Positions 44,170-56,227 of a stretch of DNA of 64,000 nt are shown here, piece by piece. Under the pieces are notes generated by a model. The model was given only the letters and a program-made list of their open reading frames with translations. It ran no database searches and was not told the origin of the DNA. Where the stretch lies: assembly GCF_019578655.1 (NCBI RefSeq), contig NC_063263.1, positions 25,233,001-25,297,000 of the forward strand, read 5' to 3'. The translations under genes and the position numbers were made by a program. The DNA comes from Ricinus communis. Lineage: Eukaryota > Streptophyta > Magnoliopsida > Malpighiales > Euphorbiaceae. The first letter of the stretch is position 1. Every line of letters begins with the position of its first letter.

Positions 44170-45869
44170 CGAATCTATTTTGCTTTCCGAATTTTTGACA
44201 TTTTTATTTTATTTTATGTAGTCATTTGCAGTTAGATATTTTAGTCTGTTTTTAGTAAGTTTGATTTTGAGGAGATGCTATCTTATTGAACCTTTTACTA
44301 GATGTTGCTTGGAATGTGTTTATTCTTGAATTTTGCAGGAGTTAGCCTACTTGATGCTCGTACGTAATTTTAAGGACTAACATATTTTGAAGTGTTAAAG
44401 TACACATCAAGGGCAGTATCTAGTAGACTTTCTAGTTTTTATCTCTTTTTGTCGTCTTGTTTTTCTCTTAGTTTTCTAATTTCTTTTATGGACTCCCATA
44501 ATTAGCTTCATTTTACATATTTTATTCCTTTTATTTTGGAGTGCCTACCTTGTTCACACTAAGGATGTGTTTTTCACAAGTGTGGGGTGGAAATGCCAGT
44601 AGATTTGTCTTGACTTTTATCGAACCTTGTTGGAAGAAGGCAATGAACGAATCTCTTAATTACAATCCAGCCAGGTAAAACTGGTATTTTTCCTTAAATT
44701 CTTCCATTTTACTTTATCTTAGATATAGAACACTGTTAATATTGTTGCTTATTATTGTGATTGACTGTTTAAACTTTGGTTTGAGAATTCATGCAATTTT
44801 AACCCACTCAAATGGTGAGATTTTGAGCCAATTGGTGCATCACTATTATGCTCCATTTTCTTTCATTAGTGAGCATTGTACAGAATCTCTGTTTCTAGAA
44901 ATTGCTTTACAATATCTTTTGAGATTACATGAATTGTCAATAATCGTGAGATGATTTGGGCACTTAGGATTTACACAATTTGGCCAAAAAGCCTAACCCT
45001 GTTTTTCCCTTAGTGAACCAATTTTGAGCCTTAGCCTTTCCTTTCGTGATAATAATAACAGTGACACTCATTTTATCACTTCTATTCATTTGACCATTCT
45101 TTCTACCATTGTTGCTGGAAATTATATAAGTTTATGCTGCATTTTATTTTGGATCAATCTGCAATCATATATTTCACTAAGTTGCTAGATTTTTCATAGA
45201 TGCTCCCTTCAATTAAAACAAAAAAAAAATTTGATATTCAGTCTTATTGATGTGTCAATAACCAACAACCCCTACATAAGCTGTTGTAATATATATAAAT
45301 AGTATATATATATTCAATAAAAAAACAAAAAGAGTATTAATTTAGTTCATTTTGAGCATCATCTTATTTTTAGAGCAACTTAGTGTTCATTTTGGTATAA
45401 CACTTGATCCTTCGTTACTTTCTTGCATTACTTGCTTAACTTCTAGCAACTTGTAGCCTACTTTCCATATTTATACGTACCCTACCTTAACCCCATTACA
45501 ACCTGGCTCAAGACCCTTTGATCATGATTATTGATTATTTCATAGTAGTGGAGATTGGATCTATAAGCAAGCCTATGGTAAGCACTTTTTCTGTATTTTT
45601 GCGTTAAGAGCTTGGCGATCTTCTTTCACCTATATACACTTGTGTGTTTTGAGTGACATCTTGTGAGGCATGGTTCTCAATTTCTCAATTTAGATGGTTT
45701 ATCATTTTAACTTTAGCAACTTTATTAAGTTTGTTCTCTCTCTTAAGGATTTAGTGATTTGGGGATTTTGGGAAAAATCATTATGGAGTTTTGAAATTTG
45801 TTTTGAGCTAACCTCCTGCAATGCATTTGATTGAGTTATTTGGTATCTGTTTGAGGAGTGAGTTGTTGA
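44170..45869 (+). other. Non-coding 3' tail of D
   Basis: No gene. The sequence is close to the A tail. AAGTGTGGGG at 44578-44587 is preceded by ACACTAAGGATGTGT, a weaker version of the hairpin in C. It is 1316 bases upstream of the terminal copy. Confidence 0.65.
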
Positions 45870-45903
45870 TTGCTTGAGGACAAGCAAAAGTTTAAGTGTG
45901 GGG
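45870..45903 (+). promoter_or_regulatory. AGGA-loop hairpin plus polypurine tract of D
   Basis: TTGCTTGAGGACAAGCAA (45870-45887), then AAGTGTGGGG (45894-45903), TAATT and the LTR at 45909, identical in layout to A. Confidence 0.72.
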
Positions 45904-45908
45904 TAATT

Positions 45909-46711
45909 TGATAAGCATCATACTACACATGTTTTCATGCCCGATTGTTTACATTTTTATGCATGATTATCCCATTTTATGCTAGAATCACCTGTCTTTT
46001 GTTTCCTTTCTCGTTTCAGGTCATTTTCGAAGGACACCATCAATAATCGAGGGAAATACGTGTGATTACGGACCAAAATCCATCAAATTGGGTGAGAACT
46101 AGCACCCCGAGGGTTGAGCACGGCCTGGACTTCGACCATGCTGAATTACCAAGAGGCTATCCCCAATTGTGCCATTTCGGCCGACTTGGTAGCCACCACG
46201 GCCTCCGGCCGCGACTGTGGTGGCTCGTACCGGCTTAGGCACGGCTTGGGAGGAGTGACAACAGACTCTGATTGACCTTTGCTGGACTCGTGCGTCTTTG
46301 AATCATCCTGACCTCGACTCCGGCCATGCTGAATCAACTATATAGGCAATTTTGAGTTCTTTTGGATGAGGGACGAATTTTGGACTCAATTCCAAGACAC
46401 ACACTTAATCAATTGTTTTCCTATACCTCAATTGGAGACCTTGAGAGATCAAAAATTCATCAATTGAAGGAGGGATTTCACTTGTTCCAACATCGAATTG
46501 AAGATCAAGACAAACTTTGGGAGCATTCAATGGCAACTAGGGTTTAAGATTTCGAATTTGCAATTTTAGGGTTTCTCATTCAGCTTGAAAGAGAAGGGTG
46601 TACATGTCTTTAATTTGTTTTTCCTTATTTTGTTCCCTAATTGCTTTAACCATGAACATGAGTAGCTAGATCTTTTGAATCCATTAGGGTTCACCTTTGT
46701 TGATGGATTAT
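45909..46711 (+). mobile_element. 3' LTR of D, truncated
   Basis: It matches the 5' LTR up to TTGTTGATGGATTAT, then switches to Tat-like LTR sequence. About 650 bases of R-U5 are missing. Confidence 0.88.
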
Positions 46712-47392
46712 ATTGTATGATTGCCTAATTAAAACTTGACATATAGACATTAGGCCTTAAAATTGGACTTGGCATGAAAATCATAGTCCATTAGGTTAAT
46801 TAATAGAAACTGGGTTTAAATTCTAAAATCAAAATAAACTTAGTAGGTTTTGCCATGTTTTAATTAGGTTAATTGCGCCATATTAGAATTAAGATCACCT
46901 AATTGGGCCTTATCATAAAAAGTAGTCTATTAGGTTTAAAGGTTGGAATTCAAAGCATAATTTATAATTGAGCTAGACTAGAAAGGTCTGGTGCATAATT
47001 AATTAGAAAATTAGATTGATAACCTTTGGACATGTGTTGGGTTTTATAAAATGAGCAAAACTTAGGTAGACCTCACATGTTGGAGTGCTTAATGTGTAGA
47101 AATATAACTATTGCATTTATAAGGAATAGCTCGTTAAACAATAAAATTAAACACAAAAGATATACAAATAAGGAAGTTGGCTTTTGATCCGTCTCTGGAT
47201 TTGTACGTAAAGTTTGTTATGGAATTGAAAAATGTCACCCATTAGTAAAAGTGTCTTGGTGAATTACCCCGGTGGTGACTCCCATCTCCGCTCTAGTCTT
47301 GTGACTAGTTGGCGTGTTCCCGATTAGGTTAAAAAGCCTTATAGTGCCATAGTCGCTAATGACACTTGGGTACGCACCCGAAACTACTTCCA
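46712..47392 (+). mobile_element. Tat/Ogre-like LTR piece (E4), plus orientation
   Basis: It is the reverse-complement counterpart of the LTR parts 52930-52403 and 51780-51625 of E2, but without the F insertion, so it shows the uninterrupted site. It ends CTACTTCCA at 47392 with no primer site after it, so it would be a 3' LTR. Its 5' part and interior are gone. Confidence 0.7.
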
Positions 47393-48199
47393 AAACTATT
47401 TAACCCTGGCATATTGTCGTAAGTCCAAGCAAATACTTCTTTTCTTTTTGCCATTATTTTTTATAATTCTCTCCTCTCCCAAGAGTTATATCATGAGTTA
47501 TCGAAATGTTCTTTGAAATATCATGTATACCTAAATTAAATGAATAAATTTGTATGGAATTGATGTCAAACATGCACATATCATGATTATAAAAATGCAT
47601 ACTACCATCAGGAAAAACATCACACAAGCAAAATTATTGCCATATCATTGATCATGGAAATAAAAGATACATCGTCCTTATAAAGATCAGACATTATTAC
47701 ATCATCATAAACTACATTAATTATATGCTCCTTTATTAAGGTAGCTAGCACTTATTGACTTAGCTTCTTAGGCAGAGCAATGAACTCTTCCAACTTCAGC
47801 TCCTCAACCATGGTGGTGACTTCTCACAGACTTCCTTGATGCTCAACTCGACCATTCTGTCAATGATCAGGTTCTTGAATATCTTAAATCCCGACACCTC
47901 AGTCCCCTATTGTAACAGGTTTAGGCTTCCTAGAGTAAGGCTTGTACTCCTAGATGAATACATCTATTAGAGTCTTACCCTTTAGTTTACCCTCATCTTC
48001 ATCTTCATGATAACCCAACTCGTGTCAAGTCTTTTGACCTTTGAAGTTTGCTAGCTCTGCAATACCCTGCTAGTTTTTCCTTAGCCTCATTCCAAGCATA
48101 AAATCCATCTTGAAATGTTGGCTACTTTAGGATCCATGTAGTCCTTGTAGAGAACAGCAACTTGAAATCCAGTAGGGGCTTCTAGCTATTTGACAGCTT
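47393..48199 (-). other. Degenerate E2 sequence downstream of protease
   Basis: No intact frame. The minus-strand stretch 48200-47800 still has scattered coding-like residues of the region after protease, and 47405-47520 matches E1 at 19330-19440. Reverse transcriptase motifs are absent. Confidence 0.5.
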
Positions 48200-48720
48200 C
48201 CTGAATGGCCGAGACAACCTTACCATCTTGGGTATTGATAATCACTATTTCACCCTCAAGAGGGAACTTAACCTTCTAATCCACAGTGGAAGGAACTCCT
48301 CTTAAGGTATGGAAGCATGGCCTTTCCAATAATAGTGCAATAGTTATTAGGATGTTCAGGACAGTGAACTCCATCTAGAATCAATAGTTATTACCAATTG
48401 TGAGAACGTTCCTTTCATATCTCTCTTTGTTTCATCATAGGCTCTTATGACCATATCTAATGGTTTTAGATCTTTTGCAGTCATCCTCAACCTAGGGAGT
48501 ATATGAGAAGGACGGACATTGATGGCTGACCCACCATCCACATCACACATAAGGTCCTTTTCCCCTTAATCTCTATTGCTATATAAAGAGCCTTATTGTG
48601 GTCTCTTCCCTTGAGTGGTAAGTCTTCATCCGAGAAAGTGATCATCCTGGTGGTCTTGTTAGTTACTGTTTTGATCATCTTCTCAGGGGTAGTTGTCGTA
48701 CTAATTCTTATACTAGACAA
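48200..48720 (-). pseudogene. Aspartic protease of E2 (Tat/Ogre-like), broken
   Basis: The frame 48550-48356 contains VDGGSAINVRP at about 48541-48509, the Tat/Ogre form of the protease active site (D-x-G-S-x-x-N-V), then LKPLDMVIRAYDETKRDMKG, the usual downstream block. The preceding frame (48720-48487) holds the substrate-cleft region with ITFSDEDLPLKGRDHNKALYI. A frameshift joins them. Further left, a GEIVIINTQDG segment (about 48250) resembles the end of the domain. It would process the gag-pol precursor. Confidence 0.8.
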
Positions 48721-49849
48721 GGCCCGGATTAGAGTATTTAATGTGATATGATGAGTGCATCAATAACTCTCGAATGTCAACCGTCTTCTTCTCTTTCTTC
48801 AGCTATTCTAATAACCTTGCTCCCCGTCTTTAAGTGCCTTCTTAACTTGTTTCAACTCTTAAACCCTGGTGTCTTCACTCTTACCTACTAGCTCAGCTTA
48901 TTTGTCGAAATCATTATTTGCCCAAATATCCTTGGTCCTGATGCCTTGGACTTCATACTCATTCCAAGAGTTGTACTAGATGTCAAGGGCCATAACCGAC
49001 TTCTTCACACCCTCCTTCCATACCTCTAGAAGACAAGGCTCATAAGTCGCTTGCTCATCATCTGACCTCCATCCACTTGGCACAATATCCCCGACCCAAA
49101 TATTGGTTGAAGGTGACGTCAAATAGTGAACCTTAAAATCAAACTTGCTTGAGAGCTGCCCTAGCAGGTTTTCACTTTCACACTGAGGAAGTTGCTCAAT
49201 TTGTATTCCCCACAGTCAATTAGGTCTCATGCTTAAGACGATTGCACTAGTCTGTCAAATTCTCAAAAGCCTGGTGATACTCACAATACTAACCATTATG
49301 AGGTATAGGACTGCCCTTTAGGGATTGGGTGAGTTTCCCGCTCCATTTTAGGTGTTTAAACACCACAGATAGTGATGCCCCTAGCTCGGTACAGGTTCTT
49401 TATGGGTTATTTGCTTTTGGCTCTAGCTTTGGCTTGGGTTGGGATATGTCTTCAAAAGAGTTCATGACTTTCGCTTTGCTGAAGTCAAGGGTGACCATGG
49501 ACACCTGGTTTGGGGTTAGTGTATTATTATAGTTTAGCAGAGGGTTTCTTCTGGTACTAGACTGATCTAGGTCAATCTTGGATTTCATGTTTCAATCGGA
49601 TGCAGTTGATTATGTGGTGGGGGGATGCTTGGCGGAACTTACAATAGGTGTTGGGTTTGTAACCAAGTGCATTAGGCTTAGGTGGGTTCTTGAGGATGAT
49701 TGGTTAGAGCATACAATTCTGCACTAACCTCTCAAGAATCTTTGAGAGGTTGCCTAAAGTTGGAGAACTTCCTCGATTGCTAGACAATATTCATATCCAA
49801 AGTTCTGCTCCCTCCAGCCTGATAATTTTCGGTCTTTCACCAGTTCGCA
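48721..49849 (-). pseudogene. Linker between gag and protease of E2
   Basis: The minus-strand frame 49588-49400 includes RRNPLLNYNNTLTPNQVSMV, which resembles the NPLPNH-type segment found in Tat/Ogre polyproteins after the nucleocapsid. The rest carries many stops. No zinc knuckle can be recognised. Confidence 0.5.
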
Positions 49850-50853
49850 CAGTCTTCCTTTTATCATTTTCGATTTCTTTAACTTGAAGCCCATCATCAT
49901 ATAGGTCCATAAAGGTTTTCAGGTTCAACATTAGAAGCCTTTCAAACCTACCAAGAAGAAATTTCGAACCACTAAATGAACTTGGTCCTTTTCAGAGGGC
50001 TTGTTTTTCATCAACCTAGCTTTATTCCTCTACTAGTTAAGAAATTGGAGAATGACTCATTTGGCTTCTATTTGGTGAACTCAAGGTCTCTAATTAACAC
50101 TTCCAACTGAGTATTATATTCATATTATTTGACAAAAGAATTTCATAGATCACGCCATTCAACTTTGGCGGATTATTCAAGACCATGATACTAGTTTACA
50201 GTAGGTCCTTTTAGCGAAAATACAAATAGCTTAACAATTCGGGTCCTACTTAGTTGAGTAGTTCCCATGATGGTTACATATTACTTTAGATGAACTTTCA
50301 GATCACCAGTCACATTGGACTTGTTCATCTCGAGCATCCTAAACTTCGTAGGCAGCTTGTCTTCATCCGTCAACACCAATTCTTCGAGATGACAAGTCAG
50401 TTCTAAACCTTTGATTTCCAGCATGCCTTGCATCTTGTTAAGCCTGGTGCTTAAGGCACTTATAGCTTCATTAGTGGCAAGGGTAGTCTTCCTTTTAACT
50501 TGGTCTAACACATACTCGTCAAAATCCCAAAAGTTATGAGGCACTCCTTTTCTAGCAGGATCTTCAGCATTGACATTACCATCAGTAGTTGTAACAATAG
50601 TTTTAATGGCAACCATAACTGAATCAATAACAATAAGCGTAATAGCTGGTGCAATCGAAGCAGTAGGTTGGGCTTGATTTGCAGCCATCCCAGCCAGAAG
50701 TTGTTGGAGTTCCTCTTGGATCATACCCCTCGAATCGTCAATGACGACATTCTTGAGGATCTTAACATCCTGCTCGTTAGCTCTTTCGTTGGCCATTTCA
50801 ACTGAAGCTTCAGTAGAGACTTGACACTTTGGTCTTTCAAAGAGCTCTAACAC
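49850..50853 (-). pseudogene. gag of E2 (Tat/Ogre-like)
   Basis: The frame 50853-50281 (190 codons) starts MLELFERPKCQVSTEAS and includes a Gln/Ala-rich segment, then the HNFWDFDEYVLDQVKRKTTL region and GLELTCHLEELVLTDEDKLPTKFRML, the usual lead-in to the Tat gag core. After a stop, the core continues in shifted frames (KLFVFSLKGPTVNWYHGLE near 50250-50170, then a QLEVLIRDLE stretch near 50090). The intact product would be the capsid protein. It is homologous to E1 19560-20560. Confidence 0.75.
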
Positions 50854-51604
50854 AGTCTGGATTCTTGGTGAGATAGGTATTCTTTATAGCCTTCCATTAT
50901 CTTGCCTCCTCCAACCCAAAGGAGTGTGTATATGGCTAAAAACAAAGGTTAGTAGATACATGAGATGCATGATGCACGTATTATGCACAAAAAAAGGAGA
51001 AAAAGTTAGCAAATACATATTAATATACAAATCATCATTCCAACCTTAATACTCCAGCAAACAGTTCATGGTGAGTCTTTCTTTTCTAAGATTTTGGGTC
51101 TAGGCTTCCTATCAATAGGGGATAATAGGCCCCACGTGCATGCCATAAGCTCTCAAAGTAGATAAAACAAACAAGGCAATATGTAGGCTTGATTCCGCAC
51201 ATCCTTGGGTACAGGCTTTCCAATATGTGGGCTTTAAATACTTATGATGATAAACATTTGAAATAGCAAGTAGTAGAGTTCCTAGGGGAGATAACTACTG
51301 TCATTACCGTGAGCTGAGTCTTAGGTAAGGACAAAAAGGCTCCCATAAGTAAAAAGTGAGTTTCCCTGACTTATCTCCCCACTCAAGGGTCCATGTGACG
51401 AAGGAAATTCACTGATTACTTGTGAGTGATAGTTAGCCAGTGTCGCAATTCCAATGTACGAGTGGAACAAAAGAACCACTAACTAACCCCATCGGGCTAT
51501 AGAGACCAAAGTGCACAATATGTGACAATGTTGTAATGATGCAAGAATCACTCGTTAAATAATTAAATTAAAAATAAAGATACACTAGAGTTAGCTTCTA
51601 TTAT
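50854..51604 (-). other. E2 leader between primer site and gag
   Basis: No gene. It contains a GATGCAT-rich stretch (50960-50985) and an imperfectly conserved block with GTGAGTCTTTCTTTTC also seen in E1 (20731-20750) and E3 (57090-57105), which proves the three share one family. Confidence 0.6.
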
Positions 51605-51621
51605 CCCTAGTGGAGTTGCCA
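51605..51621 (-). other. Primer-binding site of E2
   Basis: The minus strand reads TGGCAACTCCACTAGGG, followed on the plus strand by CTA and the LTR edge at 51625. It is close to the Tat/Ogre primer site TGGCGACTC. Confidence 0.7.
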
Positions 51622-51624
51622 CTA

Positions 51625-54531
51625 TGGGTGGTGATTTCGGGCGCACACCCAAGTGTCTTTAGCGACTATGGCACTGCAAGGCTTTTCAACCTAATTGGGA
51701 ACATGCTAACTAGTGACAAAGACTAGCATAGAGATGGGAGTTTCCATCCATGTAATTCATAGGGACACATTTACTAATGAGTGATGTTTGGCATTTGGAA
51801 CCTTGCGATTTCGGGATTCTTCCTCTCTCCAACTCTCTCCCGAACTCAGCACTATGCAAAAAACCGAACCAGCTGCCAGAGCTCTCTCTCACTCCTTGCT
51901 TAGCTAACCCTAAAAAATTAGTTTTCCTTATATATTTGTTTCAGCAAGGCCGTGGTCAAGGACGGGAGTCCAGGCTATGCTGAACATTCGGATCTCACCA
52001 ATTAGGGTTTCCTTATGGCCGTGCCCCCGCCAGTGTTGAGCCACCACTGGCCGTGCTGGAGGCCGTGGTGGCTACGGAAACTGTGCCCAAAGTGCTATGT
52101 TTTGAAGACTAAAAGCTCATGGTTGGTCACGGCTAGAGTCCAGGCCATGGTGATCAGCACGGCCTTGACCTAGCCCGTGCTCAATGTATGCACTCCTAGC
52201 TCTTGTCCAATCTTGATGAATTCCCATCCATTTTCGCATGTATTGATCTATAATTGTTCAAATACTGATGATGGTCCTATAAATTCTCCTGAAATGCGAA
52301 AGAACACAAAACACAAGTGATCTTGGAATAAAAGCACAATAATTGCTAAGAAAATACGCAATAATATGCAAGCAAATATGTGTAAAACTATGCATATCAA
52401 TGACGTTTCTCAATTCCATAAGGAAGCTTACGCCATAAATCCTGATATGGATTCATAATCCAACTTCCTTATTTGTGTACCTTTATTTTTAATTTTATTG
52501 TTTAACGGGGCTAATCCCTATAAACGCAACAATTATATTTCTACACATTAATCACTATAACATGTCAAGTCCACCTAAGTCTAGTATATTTTATTAAGCC
52601 CAGCCCACATTTAAATTTATTAATCTAATTTACTAGTTAATTATGTACAAGGCCCACCTAGTCTAACCCAATTACATATTATGCTTTTGGATTTCAACCT
52701 TTAAACCTAATGGACTACTTTTTATGATAAGTCCAATTAAGTGATCTTAAATCTAATGTGGCCCAATTAGTTCAAATAAAACATGGCAAAGTCTATTAAG
52801 TCTATATGCATTTTAGGTTAAAGCCCAGTATGCCATCTTATTACCCTAATGGACTATAGTTTTCATGCCAAGTCTAATTTTAAGGCTTAATGTCTATATG
52901 TCTAGTTTTAATTAGGCAATCACACAACAGATATTTTACATCCATCCAAAATAAAGCAAATATCAAATGCAAAAATTAAATCTAGTTATTACAACCCTCC
53001 TATAACTAAGAAAAATGAAAAAGAAATTTCCTATACAATACATAAATATCTCAAAAATACATCAAAAATTCAAGAAATCAAGGCTGGAGGATGAACAACC
53101 GATTGGCTTAAGGCATAGAGCCTATCGACTCAATGTAGAGCCGAATCGGCTTTACACTAAGCCGATTAGCTCTAAGACTTTTCCATGGTGGCTCTTGGAT
53201 TTCTTGAGTTTCTCTCACATACCAGAGCGAGTTTTGCATGCATAGAAGGTCATGAAATGATTAGGACCAAAAAAAGAAGCAAAAGAGATAAATAAGATTA
53301 AATTTAATAAAAAAAGTGCTAAGGAAGTCATGTAAACCCTAGAAATAAGACTAACAGTAAATGAAAATGGCAATTTTTAGATTTTGATCATGGAACCTTA
53401 AAACTGACTTTAATTATAAAAACATAAAGAAATTACAAATCTAAAATGCAACCCTAATCATCTGACTTAATCATATCTAAAAGCCAAAAGCAAACATGTT
53501 AACATATTCAAAACCTTGCATTTTCTTATTATCATATTCAATTCCCAACAATGTTCATATTATCATATTTAATGTCCAAAGTTTATAAGTATGTTAATTC
53601 ATAGGAAATCCTATTATAATCATTTAAAATACATAAATAAATAAAAGAAAACCTAATCATATTTCTAAAATCATAAAAGAATACAAGAATCAGTTTAATA
53701 GGAAAGATGATGTTGACGATACTGGATGTAAGGGAACCCTCAGGTTGTCACTATAGATAGTTATTTTGCAAGTCTCAAGAGATGACGAAGTGGTTGAATT
53801 TTGAAGATGGGTTGAGAATCCAATGCTGCTTGAGATTTGGGAAAGCTACTACCATTCTAAAAAATGTGTAGTTCTTTCTTAGTGACCTCCAAAAAAACTC
53901 TTTATGCTTTTTAACGTAAGGTTTTTTAAGCTTTGTACTAATAATTGATACTCCAGAACCTGAGAGTTAATGATGTATAAATAGAGTTAGGCTTAAGGAA
54001 AATCCTAGAGCAACAAATAAGTCTTTTATTTAAAATTTTAAATAGATCTTTATCTGTCATTATTATCTAATAAAACAGAGATAAAAACCCTTTAAAACTC
54101 TAATAATTATTGTTAATATTGTCATTTTTATCTTTTTAAATCGAAATATGCGTGAAAACGACATCGAAATGGGAAAATAAATGAGTTAGCTTTGCATGGA
54201 GCTGATTCGGCTCTATGCTGAGCTGATCGGCTCTATGTACAGTTGATCTAGCTCTATGTAAAGTCGATTGGCTCTAAGAGCAAGAAAGTTTGAAATTTTT
54301 TGCAATTTAGTCCCTGAATTTTGTGAAAATTGTTGTTTCACCCCTCAAACTTAATTTTTCTAAAATATAAATCCAAATTGATTCAAGAAAATGATTCTGA
54401 CTCAATCATTCTCAACCCTAATCTTGGATTTGTCTATCCTCAGTCTCTAAAACTCGAGAAAAGTAGTAACTTTTGTCATAGGATTTTCCGTAATTTCCTC
54501 AATATCTAGATCCAGAAAATGGGTGCTGACA
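51625..54531 (-). mobile_element. 5' LTR of E2, interrupted
   Basis: The minus-strand start is TGTCAGCACCC (54531) and the end ...CCACCCA (51625). About 2.29 kb remain without the F insertion. Two clusters of AGCCGATCGGCT-like palindromic units lie at 54205-54282 and 53094-53180. A short plus frame at 53015-53245 crosses the second cluster and is not a gene. Confidence 0.75.
51781..52402 (-). mobile_element. Partial F-type LTR inserted in the E2 LTR
   Basis: It matches 13895-14480 of element B, from the CGGAACCTT region to the LTR start TGATATGCATAG (minus), including the TATATAAGG box and CACGGCC cluster. E4 shows the empty site. The R-U5 part is missing and no clean target duplication is seen, so one end was lost during or after insertion. 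Confidence 0.75.
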
Positions 54532-54724
54532 CTATGATAACACCTGGCTTCTTGACCCTTTGGTTTTCCCATTCTTCGACCTCTCCTTCATAAGGATTCA
54601 AGGCTTCTTGCTTGACAAACTCGATCTTTTCCTTAGGCCCATTGTTGCTGGTGCATTTTCCACTGAATCCTAGCCCATGCTCGTTCTTCTGTCCTTCAAA
54701 GTATGGGAATGCATCTAGGCCCAT
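54506..54724 (-). pseudogene. Post-protease segment of E3
   Basis: The short open frame has HGLGFSGK and EEWENQ segments, reminiscent of the G-patch-like GLG region between protease and reverse transcriptase in Tat/Ogre polyproteins. Its last codons run past the E3/E2 junction into the E2 LTR. Confidence 0.4.
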
Positions 54725-54859
54725 CCTATTCTTCCCTACTCTAGCTCCAGGGAGGTACCCTTTTTATTCAACATGTTGGACATAGATGCCCCCACAAAGT
54801 TAATCATCATGACTTAGAAGCTGATGAGAAGTTGCACTTCTCCTTCCCTAGTGCCTAGG

Positions 54860-55440
54860 ACAGCCATGTGTATCGATGATTCAGCAGCTTTGATAGTCAT
54901 CATTTCCCCTTATGGATGAATTGATCATCTTATCCAAAGTCGAAGGAACTCCTCATAAAGCATGAAACTAAGGCCTTCCTAATATAATAGCAAAAGATAT
55001 CAGGATATCCAACATTGTGAACTCCAACATTGCTTTAATAGGCCCTATTGTAATCAGAGTGTGAAACATTATTACAGCTTGCCTCTTAGTATCATCGCAG
55101 GCTTTAATAACCATAGCAGAAGCTTCCAAGTCAGCCTATTCTATTCCAAACTTCAAAAGCAGCTTGAAAGGGCAAATATTAACTGTCGAGCCATCATCCA
55201 CCATAACACAAAAGGTCCTCTTCCCTTTCGGTCTATCCTAATAAATAATGCATTATTTTGCTCTTTGCCCTCTAGTAGTAAAACATCATCCATGAAGGTA
55301 ATAGCCTGCCCTTTTCCTTTGACTATAGCTACCATTTCTTCTATTATGGCCTCAGTTGATACTGCACAGCTATCCAAGGCACGGACTATGGTTTCATGGT
55401 GCTTATCAAATGACATCAGGAGGTGGCCTAGGTTTTCTTC
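54860..55440 (-). pseudogene. Aspartic protease of E3, frameshifted
   Basis: One frame (55416-55153) holds the cleft region with QAITFMDDVLLLEGKEQNNA, the counterpart of ITFSDEDLPLKGRDHNKA in E2. The active site VDDGSTVNI lies in another frame at about 55179-55203, followed by VIKACDDTKRQAV (about 55115-55075) and ILGRP (about 54980). One frameshift inside the FVLWWMMARQ region separates them. Confidence 0.78.
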
Positions 55441-56227
55441 AACTGCTTTAACCCCATGTTCTCCTCTTCCCTTGGCTCACTTTTTTGCCATATTTCTCCT
55501 TCATGTGGCCATCATTCAACCCTTCATAGTATTTACCACTCTAGCTAATGCCTTTGATGTTGTTTTCTTCATGCCTAACCTCTTTGAGGTCACTCCAGAT
55601 ATCCATAGGGTTGGGTTCACTCCCCTTTGACTTGTTTTCGCTCCCTATAATTTCCTAGAAATCTACCTCACACTATAGCACAGGTACATTAAAACTATCC
55701 TAGAAATCTTGGATAATTGCAACTATTCCTTCCTTATTTTCTCTCACTGCACTCGCTTCCTATTTCTAGGTCCCTGTTCTTTGAGTTTGTTTCAAGTTCG
55801 ATGAACGAGGCCATTACTTGTTCTTCCGGCATTCCTAATTCAACCATCATGGTTCGGTTTGGAGGACGAGTTGCATTAAAATTGGACAAAGGATATTTCT
55901 TTATGCTAGGTCATCTAGCCTCAAGGTCGACTATCTGACCACTTTCTATAAGATTCTGAATTTGGTTCCTTAATGAGATATACCTATCTATAACACGTCC
56001 TAACTTGTTGTGGTACCGGCAGAAGTCATTTTGGCTATTCCCCATTTAGGTTACTCCTTCCCATACATCTGTAGTATACAATAACTCCATGTTTTCAATT
56101 TTGCCATTACTTGTGATAAGGGCACATCAGACTTAGAATATCTCCTCAGTTGAGCTACTATATTAACCTTGGAAACATTGACCTTGACCCATTTTATTCC
56201 AGAATTGGCCCTGGTGTATCATCGATA

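Larger units (their letters stand above)
39900..46711 (+). mobile_element. Element D: Athila-like gag-protease retrotransposon, sister of A, 3' LTR truncated
   Basis: Order is 5' LTR, damaged primer site, gag, protease, 1.7 kb tail, hairpin and polypurine tract, partial 3' LTR ending near 46711. As in A, there is no reverse transcriptase or integrase. The left flank 39895-39899 is ACAAT, but the right end is lost, so the target duplication cannot be tested. The interior has far more small indels than A. Confidence 0.88.
47393..54531 (-). mobile_element. Element E2: Tat/Ogre-like Ty3-gypsy element, gag and protease remnants
   Basis: Minus-strand order is 5' LTR (54531-51625, split by an F-type LTR piece), CTA spacer, primer site, leader, gag, linker, protease, then AT-rich sequence to 47393. 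The LTR starts TGTCAGCACCC at 54531. Reverse transcriptase, integrase and a minus-strand 3' LTR are not found. It abuts E3 at 54532. Confidence 0.75.

Noticed and set aside
55061..55630. 189-codon plus-strand frame
   Set aside because: It is antisense to the E3 protease, whose active-site and flanking motifs read on the minus strand.
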